Positions 45,383 to 53,955 are shown, numbered from the stretch's first letter. The stretch: 64,000 bases of DNA from Mycobacterium sp. D16Q13 (GCF_002013375.1 NZ_MAEW01000010.1:124001-188000); one strand, 5' to 3'. Translations and numbers: made by a program. Notes: generated from the letters alone by a model not told the origin.

Positions 45383-46465
45383 ATGGCCGTGTCTGATCCT
45401 CGTCGCGCACGCGGCTCATCGGTCCCCGCGCGACTACGCCCCGAGCTGACCGAGCTGCCGGCGTACACCCCGGGCCGCACCGTCCCCGGCGCCATCAAGC
45501 TGGCCAGTAACGAGACCGTGCAGGGACCACTTCCCAGCGTCCGGGCAGCCATCGTCGAGGCCACCGCACGGATCAACCGGTACCCCGACAACGGGTACGC
45601 CGAGCTGCGCTCGCACCTGGCCAAGCACGTGGACATGGCGCCCGAACACATCGCGGTGGGATGCGGATCTGTGAGCCTGTGCCAGCAGCTTGTACAAATC
45701 ACCGCGACGGTCGGCGATGAGGTGCTGTTCGGCTGGCGCTCCTTCGAGACGTACCCCCTGGTGGTGCGTGTGGCCGGCGCCACCCCGGTCCAGGTGCCGC
45801 TGACCGACTACACCTACGACCTTGATGCCATGGCCGCCGCCGTGACAGACGCCACGCGGCTGATCTTCGTCTGCAACCCGAACAACCCGACCGGCACCGT
45901 GGTGCCGCCCGCCGATCTGCGGCGGTTCGTCGAGACGGTGCCGGCTCATATCCTCATCGCGATCGACGAGGCCTACATCGAGTACGTACGCGAGGACTTC
46001 ACCGATGGCATCGCACTGGTGCGCGATCACCCCAATGTGGTTGTGTTGCACACCTTCTCAAAGGCCTATGGCCTGGCGGGTCTGCGCGTGGGCTATGCGA
46101 TCGGCGATCCTGACGTGATCGCCACGCTGGGCAAGGTGTACGTACCGTTCAGCGCATCCAGCCTCGCCCAGGCCGCCGCCGTGGCCTCGCTCGGTGCCGC
46201 GGAAGAGCTCCTCACCCGGACCAATGATGTTGTCGCCGAGCGTATCCGGGTAACCAGTGCACTCCGGGAGGCAGGGTACGACGTGCCACCATCGCAGGCG
46301 AACTTCGTATGGTTACCGCTGGCCGAACGCTCGACAGAATTCGCGCAGGCCTCCGCAGAGGCTCGAATCATCGTGCGCCCTTTCGGAACCGACGGTGTAC
46401 GGGTAACCATTGGGGCGCCCGAGGAGAACGACGCATTCCTTGAATTCGCGCGCGCCTGGCGCTAG
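45383..46465 (+). CDS. hisC: Histidinol-phosphate/aromatic amino acid aminotransferase (HisC2-like)
   Basis: 360 residues, class I/II PLP enzyme. Key blocks are the ASNETVQGP start, VCNPNNPTGT (substrate/cofactor Asn), DEAYIEY (Asp/Tyr to PLP) and the PLP lysine in TFSKAYGLAGLRVGYA. Matches the Rv3772 position and the mycobacterial HisC2/aromatic aminotransferase group. Its TAG shares CTAG (46462-46465) with the convergent TQXA gene. Confidence 0.93.
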   Translation: MAVSDPRRARGSSVPARLRPELTELPAYTPGRTVPGAIKLASNETVQGPLPSVRAAIVEATARINRYPDNGYAELRSHLAKHVDMAPEHIAVGCGSVSLCQQLVQITATVGDEVLFGWRSFETYPLVVRVAGATPVQVPLTDYTYDLDAMAAAVTDATRLIFVCNPNNPTGTVVPPADLRRFVETVPAHILIAIDEAYIEYVREDFTDGIALVRDHPNVVVLHTFSKAYGLAGLRVGYAIGDPDVIATLGKVYVPFSASSLAQAAAVASLGAAEELLTRTNDVVAERIRVTSALREAGYDVPPSQANFVWLPLAERSTEFAQASAEARIIVRPFGTDGVRVTIGAPEENDAFLEFARAWR

Positions 46466-47733
46466 CTCACCCGCGAAAGTTGTGCTGCTTCGGCCCACTC
46501 GACGGTGAGCTCGACGACCTCCCGCGCATCCGGGAGCACCAATGCCAGCGGGGTCAACGGCCCCGCAGCCACTCCGGTGAGTACGCGGGCGCTCGCTACC
46601 GGGTCAACCACCGAGACCGTCACCGCGGCAACGCACTCCGCGGGACGCACATAGAAGCGCGTACCTGAGTCCACCAGTCCCGTGAGCTCGGCCCCGGAGA
46701 TGTCCATTGCCTTGGCGCCGTCGGAGAGTGAAAGCAGAACCGGGCGCTGCGAATCCACCACAAACGGACCCATCAGGCCCGCGGCCATGACCGCCTGCGA
46801 GTCATCGACCACGGGGGGATGGCCCACCTGACCGGCGGCGATCAGCGACTGCTCCAATAGGTACTGGTACAGCTGCACGACACGGTCGGCGTTGCGGTGG
46901 TTGCGCGCATCATGCAGCCAGAACTCGACACCCTCGACGTCATCGGTGCCGCCCTGCACATACAGGCGATAGAAGCGATAGCCAAGATCCGGTGCACCAT
47001 GCTGAGTTTCGGCGACCGTTGCACCCACGCCCAATGTCTTGACGTATCGCGCCTCACCTTCAGCGAAGCTCAACTCCGAGGAGGACACCTCACGCCATAC
47101 AGCGCCATTGACAGATGCGTGCAGCCGAACGCTGGCCGACTTCTGCCCCACACCGGTACGCACTGTGAGGCCGCCCAGCTGCGGGCGTTCCTTGAATTCA
47201 AACTCGATGAAGGACGGCGACTTTCGGGTGGCTGTGGGCACGTTGCGCGCCACGGTGTCCAGCTCCACCCCGTTGGTGAGGAACCAGATGGCCGCCTGCG
47301 TTCCGGCGATGGCCTCGTGGTCCTTGATATTGGCCTCACTCAGGTATCCGGCCGCGCGCAACCGGCGACTCAGCTGCGCCGTCGACAACGCAGGGAACGA
47401 GTTGGCCAAGATCCAGGCGACCTGCGATTCGCGGGTGCGAGCCCGCAGGTTCGCCACCGACAGCCAGTCCGCCACCGCGTAGCCCGACGGCAGGTTGGGT
47501 GCGATCCCCGCGATATCCAGCGAGTACGCCGCGATGGTGGGGTTGAGGCGAATTAAATCTGTGCGAGCCGAAGTGCCGTCAGTGAACACGACCTCGTCCA
47601 CGGTGGACGAATAGGTGCCCCCGCGGTACCTAGTCAGGCGCTGTGGGAGCACCTCGGCGTTGTGGCCGTGACGCCTCCCAGTGATGCGGGCAGACGGCCA
47701 TTCGACGAGCGATAGCAAAGAATGAGTAGTCAT
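46462..47733 (-). CDS. TQXA-domain protein with serine in place of the thioester cysteine
   Basis: 423 residues from ATG 47733. The thioester-domain layout is clear: YSLDIAGIAP (residues about 71-80), GYAVADW, VAWILANSFPAL and GTQAAIWFLTNG. In active TQXA domains the first block reads Y-C-x-D and the cysteine bonds to the glutamine of TQ; here it is Y-S-L-D, so no thioester can form. No signal peptide, transmembrane segment or sortase motif is visible, unlike surface adhesins of this family. A poly-cysteine leader ORF lies upstream on the same strand, which suggests cysteine-responsive expression. Confidence 0.83.
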   Translation of the reverse strand: MTTHSLLSLVEWPSARITGRRHGHNAEVLPQRLTRYRGGTYSSTVDEVVFTDGTSARTDLIRLNPTIAAYSLDIAGIAPNLPSGYAVADWLSVANLRARTRESQVAWILANSFPALSTAQLSRRLRAAGYLSEANIKDHEAIAGTQAAIWFLTNGVELDTVARNVPTATRKSPSFIEFEFKERPQLGGLTVRTGVGQKSASVRLHASVNGAVWREVSSSELSFAEGEARYVKTLGVGATVAETQHGAPDLGYRFYRLYVQGGTDDVEGVEFWLHDARNHRNADRVVQLYQYLLEQSLIAAGQVGHPPVVDDSQAVMAAGLMGPFVVDSQRPVLLSLSDGAKAMDISGAELTGLVDSGTRFYVRPAECVAAVTVSVVDPVASARVLTGVAAGPLTPLALVLPDAREVVELTVEWAEAAQLSRVS

Positions 47734-47827
47734 GGGTTGGTTGATCCTTGTGCCGGCGGATTGCAGCCCAGAAGCTCGATAACGTCGAAGGACGTTCTGC
47801 TGGGATGCCAGGGGCGGGGTTAGGGAA

Positions 47828-47929
47828 TCAACAACAACAGCAACACACGGCGGCGCTGCGCGCCCCGAAGGTGTCGGCGCGCAGCCCGCTGATCGCCCGA
47901 AGTCGGTGCGATGGTGCGACGTGCTGCAT
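47828..47929 (-). CDS. Poly-cysteine leader peptide (LCys-type uORF), 33 residues
   Basis: ATG 47929 to TGA 47828 encodes 33 residues ending in five cysteines (TGT TGC TGT TGT TGT) directly before the stop. A -10-like TAGACT (47941-47936) places the transcription start at the A of the ATG, so the mRNA is probably leaderless. Leaderless poly-Cys uORFs are known cysteine-responsive attenuators in mycobacteria. The downstream gene starts 94 bases later (TQXA protein). An ATG four bases earlier would read a different frame ending in five leucines, which I judge less likely. Confidence 0.65.
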   Translation of the reverse strand: MQHVAPSHRLRAISGLRADTFGARSAAVCCCCC

Positions 47930-47935
47930 GCATCC

Positions 47936-47941
47936 AGTCTA
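47936..47941 (-). promoter_or_regulatory. -10 element of the poly-Cys leader
   Basis: TAGACT on the minus strand fits TANNNT and ends seven bases before the leader ATG, the spacing expected for a leaderless start. No clear -35 hexamer is visible, which is normal in mycobacteria. Confidence 0.5.
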
Positions 47942-47958
47942 CGTACGTCTGGCCAGGC

Positions 47959-47977
47959 GGCCGGATTTTTGCCGGCC
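47959..47977. repeat. GGCCGG-N7-CCGGCC inverted repeat between TQXA and encapsulin genes
   Basis: GGCCGG (47959-47964) and CCGGCC (47972-47977) enclose ATTTTTG. It lies just upstream of the leader promoter and in the 417-base gap before the encapsulin gene. It could be an operator or a hairpin. The rest of the gap holds the leader and, near 48100-48105, TAGGAT as a possible -10 for the encapsulin gene. Confidence 0.45.
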
Positions 47978-48150
47978 CTCCACCCCACCGCGGGCACCCG
48001 CGCGGCGAACCCGCCGCTCTACCGCGGGTCACCCAAACCCCGTCCTGCGGAGTTTGGCGCACGGGTGTTCGTTACCTGATGCGCCGACCCAATCCCGATT
48101 AGGATTTCAGACATCAGGTCTTAATCCCATTCGCCCAGGAGGAAACCGCT

Positions 48151-49074
48151 GTGCCCGCTGCCAAGAACGAATCCCAGGCCCTCGGCGATCTCGCCGCACG
48201 GCAGCTAGCCAATGCCACCAAGACCGTCCCTCAGCTGTCGACGATCACCCCGCGGTGGCTACTGCACCTGCTGAACTGGGTCCCCGTCGAGGCCGGCATC
48301 TACCGCGTGAACCGCGTGATCAACCCCGACAAGGTTGCGATCCACAGCGAAGAGCAGGGCGAGGGTGAGGCCCCGCTGCCGCAGACCTACGTCGATTACG
48401 AGACCAACCCGCGCGAGTACACGCTGCGGACCATCTCAACGCTGCTCGACATCAACACCCGGGTCTCTGATCTGTACTCCAGCCCGCACGACCAGATCGC
48501 CCAGCAGCTGCGCCTGACCATCGAGTCCATCAAGGAACGTCAGGAAAGCGAGCTCATCAACAACGCCGAGTACGGCCTGCTGGCCCAGGCGACGCCGGAG
48601 CAGACCATCAAGACCCTCGGTGGCGCCCCCACCCCCGATGACCTGGACGCCCTGATCACCAAGGTGTGGAAGACCCCCGGCTTCTTCCTGACCCACCCGC
48701 TGGGTGTGGCGGCATTCGGCCGCGAGGCCACCCGCCGCGGCGTGCCGCCGGTTGTGGTGAGCCTGTTCGGTGCGCAGTTCATCACCTGGCGCGGTATCCC
48801 GATCATCCCGTCGGACAAGGTTCCCGTGAAGGACGCCAAGACCAAGATCCTGCTGGTGCGCACCGGCGAGGAGCGCCAGGGCGTCGTCGGCCTGTTCCAG
48901 CCCGGTCTGGTCGGAGAGCAGGCGCCGGGTCTCTCGGTGCGGTTCACCGGCATCAACCGGTCGGCCATCGCCTCATACCTCGTCACCCTGTATTCGTCGC
49001 TGGCTGTGCTGACCGATGACGCACTTGCCGTTCTCGACGATGTGCAGGTGGACAGGTTCCATGTCTACAAGTGA
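48151..49074 (+). CDS. Family 2A encapsulin shell protein
   Basis: 307 residues, GTG start after a strong AGGAGGAAA. The sequence matches the SrpI/MMP-I type of HK97-fold encapsulin: NWVPVEAGIYRVNRVINPD, ETNPREYTLRTISTLLDI, the E-loop-like region and FFLTHPLGVAAFGREATRRG. No cyclic-nucleotide-binding insertion is present, so it is 2A rather than 2B. The shell packages the cysteine desulfurase encoded by the overlapping next gene. In related systems the particle is tied to sulfur metabolism or storage. Confidence 0.93.
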   Translation: MPAAKNESQALGDLAARQLANATKTVPQLSTITPRWLLHLLNWVPVEAGIYRVNRVINPDKVAIHSEEQGEGEAPLPQTYVDYETNPREYTLRTISTLLDINTRVSDLYSSPHDQIAQQLRLTIESIKERQESELINNAEYGLLAQATPEQTIKTLGGAPTPDDLDALITKVWKTPGFFLTHPLGVAAFGREATRRGVPPVVVSLFGAQFITWRGIPIIPSDKVPVKDAKTKILLVRTGEERQGVVGLFQPGLVGEQAPGLSVRFTGINRSAIASYLVTLYSSLAVLTDDALAVLDDVQVDRFHVYK

Positions 49075-50950
49075 CGCGATCCCGGTAACCGACAGCCCAC
49101 CTGGCTTCCCATCCGCGGCGGAGCTGTCGGCCTTGGCCACTCAGCTGTTCTGGGAGGCAACACCTTCCGGAGCACCGGGTATCGACACTCCGGGACCGGC
49201 CGTACCCGTGGCGCCCCGGGGCAACGTCCCGGACGCGACCGCGGGCTCGTCCGCCGCAGCCACGGCGGGCTCGTTGGCCAGTCCGTATGCACCGGCACCG
49301 GTGGCGGACGCCCTGTCGACGGCAACGGTGGCTCCTCCGGTTACGGCCTTCGGTTCGGCGACCCCCGACGGAATTCCCGGAGCGGTGCCGGTGGCTCCGC
49401 GCGGTGGTGGCGGTGACCTGACATCGGGTACATCCGCCGCACACACCGCCGCAACCGGTTATCCGGCTTATCCCACGACGGGGTTGGCCGATTTCGCCGT
49501 TCCCTCGGGGCTGGTTCCGACGATCCCCGGGGTGCTCGCAACCCCTTCGGTGAACTCCGGCGCACCAGCCGCCACCTCACCTCGCGTGGCTCCGTACTCG
49601 GATGCACCCGGGGTGCCGAACCTGGGTTGGACGACCCCGGTGGCGCCGACCGGCGGCGACGAGGCGAACTACTACTTCCTGGGCGGGGCGCCGGCTGCGG
49701 CACCAATTCACGAGGACGCGCGCGCCTTCGATGTCGCGTCGATTCGGGCGGATTTCCCGATCCTGTCCGAGACAGTGAACGGTAAGCCACTGATCTGGTT
49801 CGACAACGCCGCGACCACGCAGAAGCCGCAGTCGGTGATCGATCGGCTGGTGCACTTCTACCAGCACGAGAACTCGAATATCCACCGTGCCGCACACGAA
49901 TTGGCGGCACGGGCCACCGACGCGTACGAGGATGCCCGCGGCGCCGTCCGCAAGTTCCTGGGCGCCGAGGCGGACGAGAACATCATCTTTGTGCGCGGGG
50001 CCACCGAGGCCATCAACCTGGTGGCGCACGCCTGGGGCGGCAAGCACCTCGGGCACGGGGACGAGATCGTCATCACCCACTTGGAGCACCACGCCAATAT
50101 CGTTCCGTGGCAGCAGATCGCGAAGAAGACCGGCGCCGTCATCAAGGTGGCCCCGGTGGACGACGCCGGTAACCTGCTGTTGTCCGAGCTCGAAGACCTG
50201 GTCGGTCCGCGTACCAAACTGGTTGCAGCCACCCAGGTTTCCAACGCGCTGGGCACGGTGACACCAGCCAAGCAGATCGTCGAGATCGCGCACCGCTATG
50301 GCGCACGCGTACTCATCGACGGTGCGCAATCGGTACCGCACCTCACGGTGAACCTGCAGGAACTCGGCGCCGATTTCTTCGTCTTCTCGGGTCATAAGAT
50401 CTACGGCCCCACCGGGATCGGCGTGCTGTACGGCAGCGAGGACGCGCTGGCCGAGACACCTCCGTGGCAGGGCGGGGGCAACATGATCGCCGATGTCACC
50501 CTGGAGCGCGCGGTGTTCCAGGGTCCGCCCAACAAGTTCGAGGCGGGCACCGGCAACATCGCGGACGCCGTCGGACTGGGTGAGGCACTGCGGTATGTGG
50601 AGCGCATCGGCATCGACCGGATCGCTGAATACGAACATGCGCTGCTGGAGTACGCCACACCGCAGTTGGCCGCGATCCCCGGCGTAACGCTGGTCGGAAC
50701 GGCCGATCACAAGGCGTCGGTGCTGTCGTTCGTGCTCGACGGACACGATCCGGTGGAAGTTGGCAAGGCGCTCAACGCCGACGGCATCGCGGTGCGCGCC
50801 GGGCACCACTGCGCGCAGCCGATTCTGCGCCGGCTGGGGCTGGAGCAGACGGTGCGGCCGTCGTTCGCGTTTTACAACACCTTTGACGAGATCGACGTCT
50901 TCATCGACGCGGTGCGGCGCCTGGCGGAAAGCGGCGGGCCCAAGGCGTAG
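49061..50950 (+). CDS. Encapsulin cargo cysteine desulfurase with long disordered N-terminus
   Basis: 630 residues; the ATG lies within the last codons of the encapsulin gene (14-base overlap). Residues 222-630 are a SufS-type cysteine desulfurase: PLP lysine K446 in SGHKIYGPTG, active cysteine C584 in RAGHHCAQP. Residues 1-220 are disordered, rich in A, P, G, T and S, with a hydrophobic helix near the start (AAELSALATQLFWEA) and the repeated motif VPVAPRG at 48-54 and 109-115, then PVAPTG at 193-198. Such N-terminal regions direct cargo into the shell. It releases sulfur from cysteine. Confidence 0.93.
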   Translation: MSTSDAIPVTDSPPGFPSAAELSALATQLFWEATPSGAPGIDTPGPAVPVAPRGNVPDATAGSSAAATAGSLASPYAPAPVADALSTATVAPPVTAFGSATPDGIPGAVPVAPRGGGGDLTSGTSAAHTAATGYPAYPTTGLADFAVPSGLVPTIPGVLATPSVNSGAPAATSPRVAPYSDAPGVPNLGWTTPVAPTGGDEANYYFLGGAPAAAPIHEDARAFDVASIRADFPILSETVNGKPLIWFDNAATTQKPQSVIDRLVHFYQHENSNIHRAAHELAARATDAYEDARGAVRKFLGAEADENIIFVRGATEAINLVAHAWGGKHLGHGDEIVITHLEHHANIVPWQQIAKKTGAVIKVAPVDDAGNLLLSELEDLVGPRTKLVAATQVSNALGTVTPAKQIVEIAHRYGARVLIDGAQSVPHLTVNLQELGADFFVFSGHKIYGPTGIGVLYGSEDALAETPPWQGGGNMIADVTLERAVFQGPPNKFEAGTGNIADAVGLGEALRYVERIGIDRIAEYEHALLEYATPQLAAIPGVTLVGTADHKASVLSFVLDGHDPVEVGKALNADGIAVRAGHHCAQPILRRLGLEQTVRPSFAFYNTFDEIDVFIDAVRRLAESGGPKA

Positions 50951-51026
50951 AGCAGCGTTCGTCGGGTGCATACCGCGCGCAGGCATCTCATCGAAATGCC
51001 CTGCACCTGATATGCACTCGGCGAGC

Positions 51027-51362
51027 TCAGCCCGCCCGGCCCACCACCGTCAGCAGCACCGCCGAGTCTTCGACCGCGGTGAGGTCATGCCGCTCTCGCG
51101 GGATTACCACGTAATCGCCGGCGGCCAGCGCGGCCGTCGCCGTCGCCGTCGCGAGCTCCACCCGCCCACTGAGCACCAATAATGTTGCTTCGCCGGGGTT
51201 TTCGTGTTCGGCAAGCTTATGGCCGGCACCGAGGGCCAACACCACCTGCTTCAGTGCGTGGTCCCTGCCACCGTGCACCGTGTGCGCGGACCGACCACTG
51301 TGCGCGTTCCGCGCTGTTTCGGCCTGCTCGTCCCCTAGAGCAGTTATCGAGATGACATCCAT
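51027..51362 (-). CDS. Cupin-domain protein
   Basis: 111 residues, a single small beta barrel: HKLAEHENPGEATLLVLSGRVEL and AAGDYVVIPRERHDL carry the two cupin motifs, with histidines in place for metal binding. The start overlaps the regulator stop by 19 bases, so it is the third gene of the methyltransferase-regulator-cupin operon. Role unknown. Confidence 0.85.
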   Translation of the reverse strand: MDVISITALGDEQAETARNAHSGRSAHTVHGGRDHALKQVVLALGAGHKLAEHENPGEATLLVLSGRVELATATATAALAAGDYVVIPRERHDLTAVEDSAVLLTVVGRAG

Positions 51363-52021
51363 GACTTATCTCCCTTCACCTGTGGATCCAGAGTCAGGCT
51401 GACCGTGCAGTCCCCGTGACCGGCATCCGGTGCGACAGTCACCTGGAACTGCCCGCCGACCGCCTCGGCGTTGACATCGAGAACTTCTTGGATGAGACCC
51501 CGCTGGATTCCGCGAACCACTTCCGGGGCAGTCTGGGCGATCTCGGCAAGTGGACAGGAACAAATCTGCACAGTGGTGCGCCCAAAGGACATCAGCGACG
51601 AGTGCACTGTAAACCCCAATTCTCCAAGGGTTTCCACGACCAAATCGGCCGCAGGGATCGCGGCCCGGTGCCGCGCCACGTTTACCCGGTGTGCCAGATC
51701 GGCCCCCACCAGCGCCGCTCGTGATTCGCGCTCGGCGGGGGTGCCACCGAGATGGACTGCGAACAGTGACACGACATCGGCGTAGTCGAGCCGTGGGGCG
51801 ATCGCGTAGGCGAGGCTGGGCCTGCCCGCCTTCTGGCCTGCACTGCCACCGCGCCGGACGATCTGCCCCTGCTCTTCCAGGGTCTTGAGGTGGAAGCGCG
51901 CCGTGGTGATGTGGATCCGCAGACTATCGGCGATGTGCTGCGCACCGACCGGCTGCGGCGCCTCCCTTAGCAGCCCCAGGACGCGTTCCCGCTGTTGACC
52001 CGCCCCGCGGTGAGCCGTCAT
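51344..52021 (-). CDS. Winged-helix regulator with C-terminal cysteines (possible Fe-S or redox sensor)
   Basis: 225 residues. An N-terminal ArsR/DeoR-like winged helix (QHIADSLRIHITTARFHLKT) is followed by a helical middle and a C-terminal part with CSCPLAEIA and, further on, GHGDCTVS. The CxC plus late cysteine and nearby histidine resemble the cluster-binding layout of SufR-type regulators. Located close to a cysteine desulfurase, it may sense sulfur, iron-sulfur or redox status; this is inference. The ATG overlaps the methyltransferase stop (ATGA). Confidence 0.82.
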   Translation of the reverse strand: MTAHRGAGQQRERVLGLLREAPQPVGAQHIADSLRIHITTARFHLKTLEEQGQIVRRGGSAGQKAGRPSLAYAIAPRLDYADVVSLFAVHLGGTPAERESRAALVGADLAHRVNVARHRAAIPAADLVVETLGELGFTVHSSLMSFGRTTVQICSCPLAEIAQTAPEVVRGIQRGLIQEVLDVNAEAVGGQFQVTVAPDAGHGDCTVSLTLDPQVKGDKSWMSSR

Positions 52022-52818
52022 TCGGGCCGGACTCCCACCACGGCGACCGCCGTCAGCGCATCTCTGTGGTGCCGAAACGTACGACGCATCGCGAGCACTC
52101 GCTTGCGCGCGGCGCCATGCAGCAGAACGTTTTTCAACAGCCGTAGAGCTCCAACAATGCCCTCATCGGCGACGACGCGTCGCGGGTTGAGCAGCGCCAT
52201 CGGCGCCCGGTCGGTGCTCACCACCTCGAATCCGGACGCCCTCAACAACTCGCTCCACTCGACCACGGTGAGCGGCCGGGCGTTGACCTTGATCGAGCGG
52301 GCTAGGGCCCGGCGAATGTCGTCCTTAGTGGCGGTGTCCACGGAGTCCGGTGTCAGCCCAAGCTCGTGGATCGCGTACCGCCCGCCCGGCCGCAACACCC
52401 GATAGGCCTCGTCCACGATGGCCCGCTTGGCCTTATCGGTCTGCATCGTCAGCATTGCCTCGCCGACCACGACATCGGCGCTGGCATCGGGCAGCCCCGT
52501 ACTGGCGGCGTCCGCGACGATCACGCGGCCACCACACGGTGCGACAACGTCGCGCACCGATGAGGTAGCCGCCGCGGTGTCATCGACACCGACATAAGAC
52601 CGCGGGTGCAGCGCCACGATGTCGCGCGCGGTCCGGCCGAGCCCCGGCCCGAGCTCCACCACATCGGCGTCAGTCACCTTTCCGGCGGCCAGGAGACGGG
52701 TGGTCAGCTCAAGCCCGCCCGGACGCAAGACGCGCTTGCCCAGTCGCGCGAGCAGCCAGTGCCCGGGAAGGTCTTCGTCCCTGCGCCCGGCCAGTGGAAG
52801 CGTTTCGCTGTCAGCCAT
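52018..52818 (-). CDS. SAM-dependent methyltransferase
   Basis: 266 residues. Motif I is VVELGPGLGRTARDIV, motif II/III region is LPDASADVVVGEAML, then VLRPGGRYAIHELG. First gene of the operon with the winged-helix regulator and cupin. The combination of methyltransferase, redox-like regulator and cupin suggests response to a toxic small molecule; substrate unknown. Confidence 0.88.
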   Translation of the reverse strand: MADSETLPLAGRRDEDLPGHWLLARLGKRVLRPGGLELTTRLLAAGKVTDADVVELGPGLGRTARDIVALHPRSYVGVDDTAAATSSVRDVVAPCGGRVIVADAASTGLPDASADVVVGEAMLTMQTDKAKRAIVDEAYRVLRPGGRYAIHELGLTPDSVDTATKDDIRRALARSIKVNARPLTVVEWSELLRASGFEVVSTDRAPMALLNPRRVVADEGIVGALRLLKNVLLHGAARKRVLAMRRTFRHHRDALTAVAVVGVRPE

Positions 52819-52933
52819 AGTTCCAATTTAGAGGATACTTCTCCTTTTAAATAGGCCCACGCCCTCGGAGGGTTGGATTCACCACGGAAGCAAACCTCCC
52901 TTCGCGGCGGTGATCGGACTAACGTCACCGTGC

Positions 52934-53455
52934 GTGACTGCCTCGACAACATCCCTCAATGCGATCACCGATGCGACCCGAGCGGCGGTCGCCGACAACC
53001 CGAGCGCCGCGACGGTGGTGTTCAAGGCGTCCGCCCGTCCGGAGGGCACCGTCGGCAGCGAGATCACCCTCGGCAAGTACCGCGTCCACGTCGACGAGCC
53101 ACCGAGCCTCGGCGGTCAGCACACGGCACCCAACCCCGTCGAGTACTACCTGGCATCGCTGCTGTCCTGCCAGGTCGTGACCTACCGCTTCTGGGCCGAA
53201 AGGCTGGGGATTCACGTCGACACGCTCAGCGCAAGCGCCGAGGGAGACCTCGATGTCCGCGGATTCTTCGGCCTGGACGACAGCGTCCGGCCAGGTTTCC
53301 AGCAGATCCGCGTCACGGTGACGGTCTCCGGGCCGGACAGCGACGAGCGGTACCGCGAACTTCAGGAAGCCGTGGACGCACATTGCCCGGTGCTGGACCT
53401 GACCACCGGCTCCACTCCTGTGCGCACGCAACTGATCACGCGGCCGCAGTCGTAA
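52934..53455 (+). CDS. OsmC family peroxidase-like protein
   Basis: 173 residues from a GTG at 52934 (the open frame also has a GTG at 52910). Two reactive cysteines, in LASLLSCQVVTYRFWAE and VDAHCPVLDL, match the OsmC/Ohr redox pair. Such enzymes reduce organic hydroperoxides. It is the last gene before the tRNA-Ser fragment, so the last clearly chromosomal gene in the window. Confidence 0.9.
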   Translation: MTASTTSLNAITDATRAAVADNPSAATVVFKASARPEGTVGSEITLGKYRVHVDEPPSLGGQHTAPNPVEYYLASLLSCQVVTYRFWAERLGIHVDTLSASAEGDLDVRGFFGLDDSVRPGFQQIRVTVTVSGPDSDERYRELQEAVDAHCPVLDLTTGSTPVRTQLITRPQS

Positions 53456-53595
53456 ATCTATTGCCGGGCGAGGGGCCTCGCTGAGAGGATCACCGGCGCC
53501 CCGCCCTAGACCGTGCTAACCGGTACGCGCGGTCCGCTGCTGACGCAGCTGGTGAGGGAGGCAGCCCGTTCGAGCCGGGCCGGGAACCGGAACAT

Positions 53596-53622
53596 CCGCA
53601 GCTGCGCACGGTCCAGCTGCGG
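53596..53622. terminator. 9-base-pair hairpin between OsmC gene and tRNA fragment
   Basis: CCGCAGCTG (53596-53604) pairs perfectly with CAGCTGCGG (53614-53622) across a nine-base loop. It lies between the 3' ends of the OsmC gene and the tRNA fragment, so it could terminate both. No T-run follows. The rest of 53456-53631 is GC-rich and structured but holds no RNA or gene I can name. Confidence 0.45.
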
Positions 53623-53631
53623 CGTTAAGAG

Positions 53632-53686
53632 CGGTGGCGGAGGGATTTGAACCCCCGGACGGTGTTAGCCGTCTCTCGCTTTCAAG
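53632..53686 (-). tRNA. 3' fragment of tRNA-Ser (UGA), left attachment site of an integrated element
   Basis: On the minus strand the sequence from CTTGAAAGCGAG (anticodon loop with TGA and 3' stem) through the variable arm, T-arm GGTTCAAATCC and acceptor CGCCACC plus discriminator G is intact tRNA-Ser. The 5' half is missing: what precedes reads GCTGA where CTCGC is needed to pair with GCGAG, and no D-arm or acceptor 5' strand follows. This is the typical remnant left when an element integrates into a tRNA 3' end; the intact tRNA should lie at the other end, beyond the right edge. Confidence 0.8.
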
Positions 53687-53955
53687 TCAGCGCGAACTGG
53701 GTAAACAGGATCGTAGCTGACAATCCCGGTGTGCACTGACGTGCACTGCGACCTTCCCGGGCGACCATCCGCAGGTGGCGATTGTGTCAAAGCGGTGTCA
53801 ACTTTGAGTGCCTGGTCGAAGGCACCGAGGTCGCCGACGCTGCCGTCGACTGTGCACTCGCGTAAACCGAGCCTTCTGACGAAACACCGATCTGCTTCGG
53901 CGTGTCGTGACGGCTCACTCGTGAATTCGCGGCACTCCGTAAATCATCACTCGTC

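Noticed and set aside
47820..47933. Alternative leader peptide in another frame ending in five leucines
   Set aside because: Its ATG would be four bases upstream of the ideal leaderless start and the Leu run is not next to the stop; the Cys frame matches the known attenuator type better, though this is not proven.
53456..53631. GC-rich structured stretch considered as SRP RNA, TPP riboswitch or another tRNA
   Set aside because: The SRP tetraloop/GGAAG core and TPP core sequences are absent, and the tRNA-like T-arm (GCCCG-TTCGAGC-CGGGC) has no matching acceptor stem.
53687..53955. Short open frames on both strands next to the attachment remnant, considered as an integrase remnant
   Set aside because: No tyrosine-recombinase motif is seen in any frame and the translations have no protein-like pattern.
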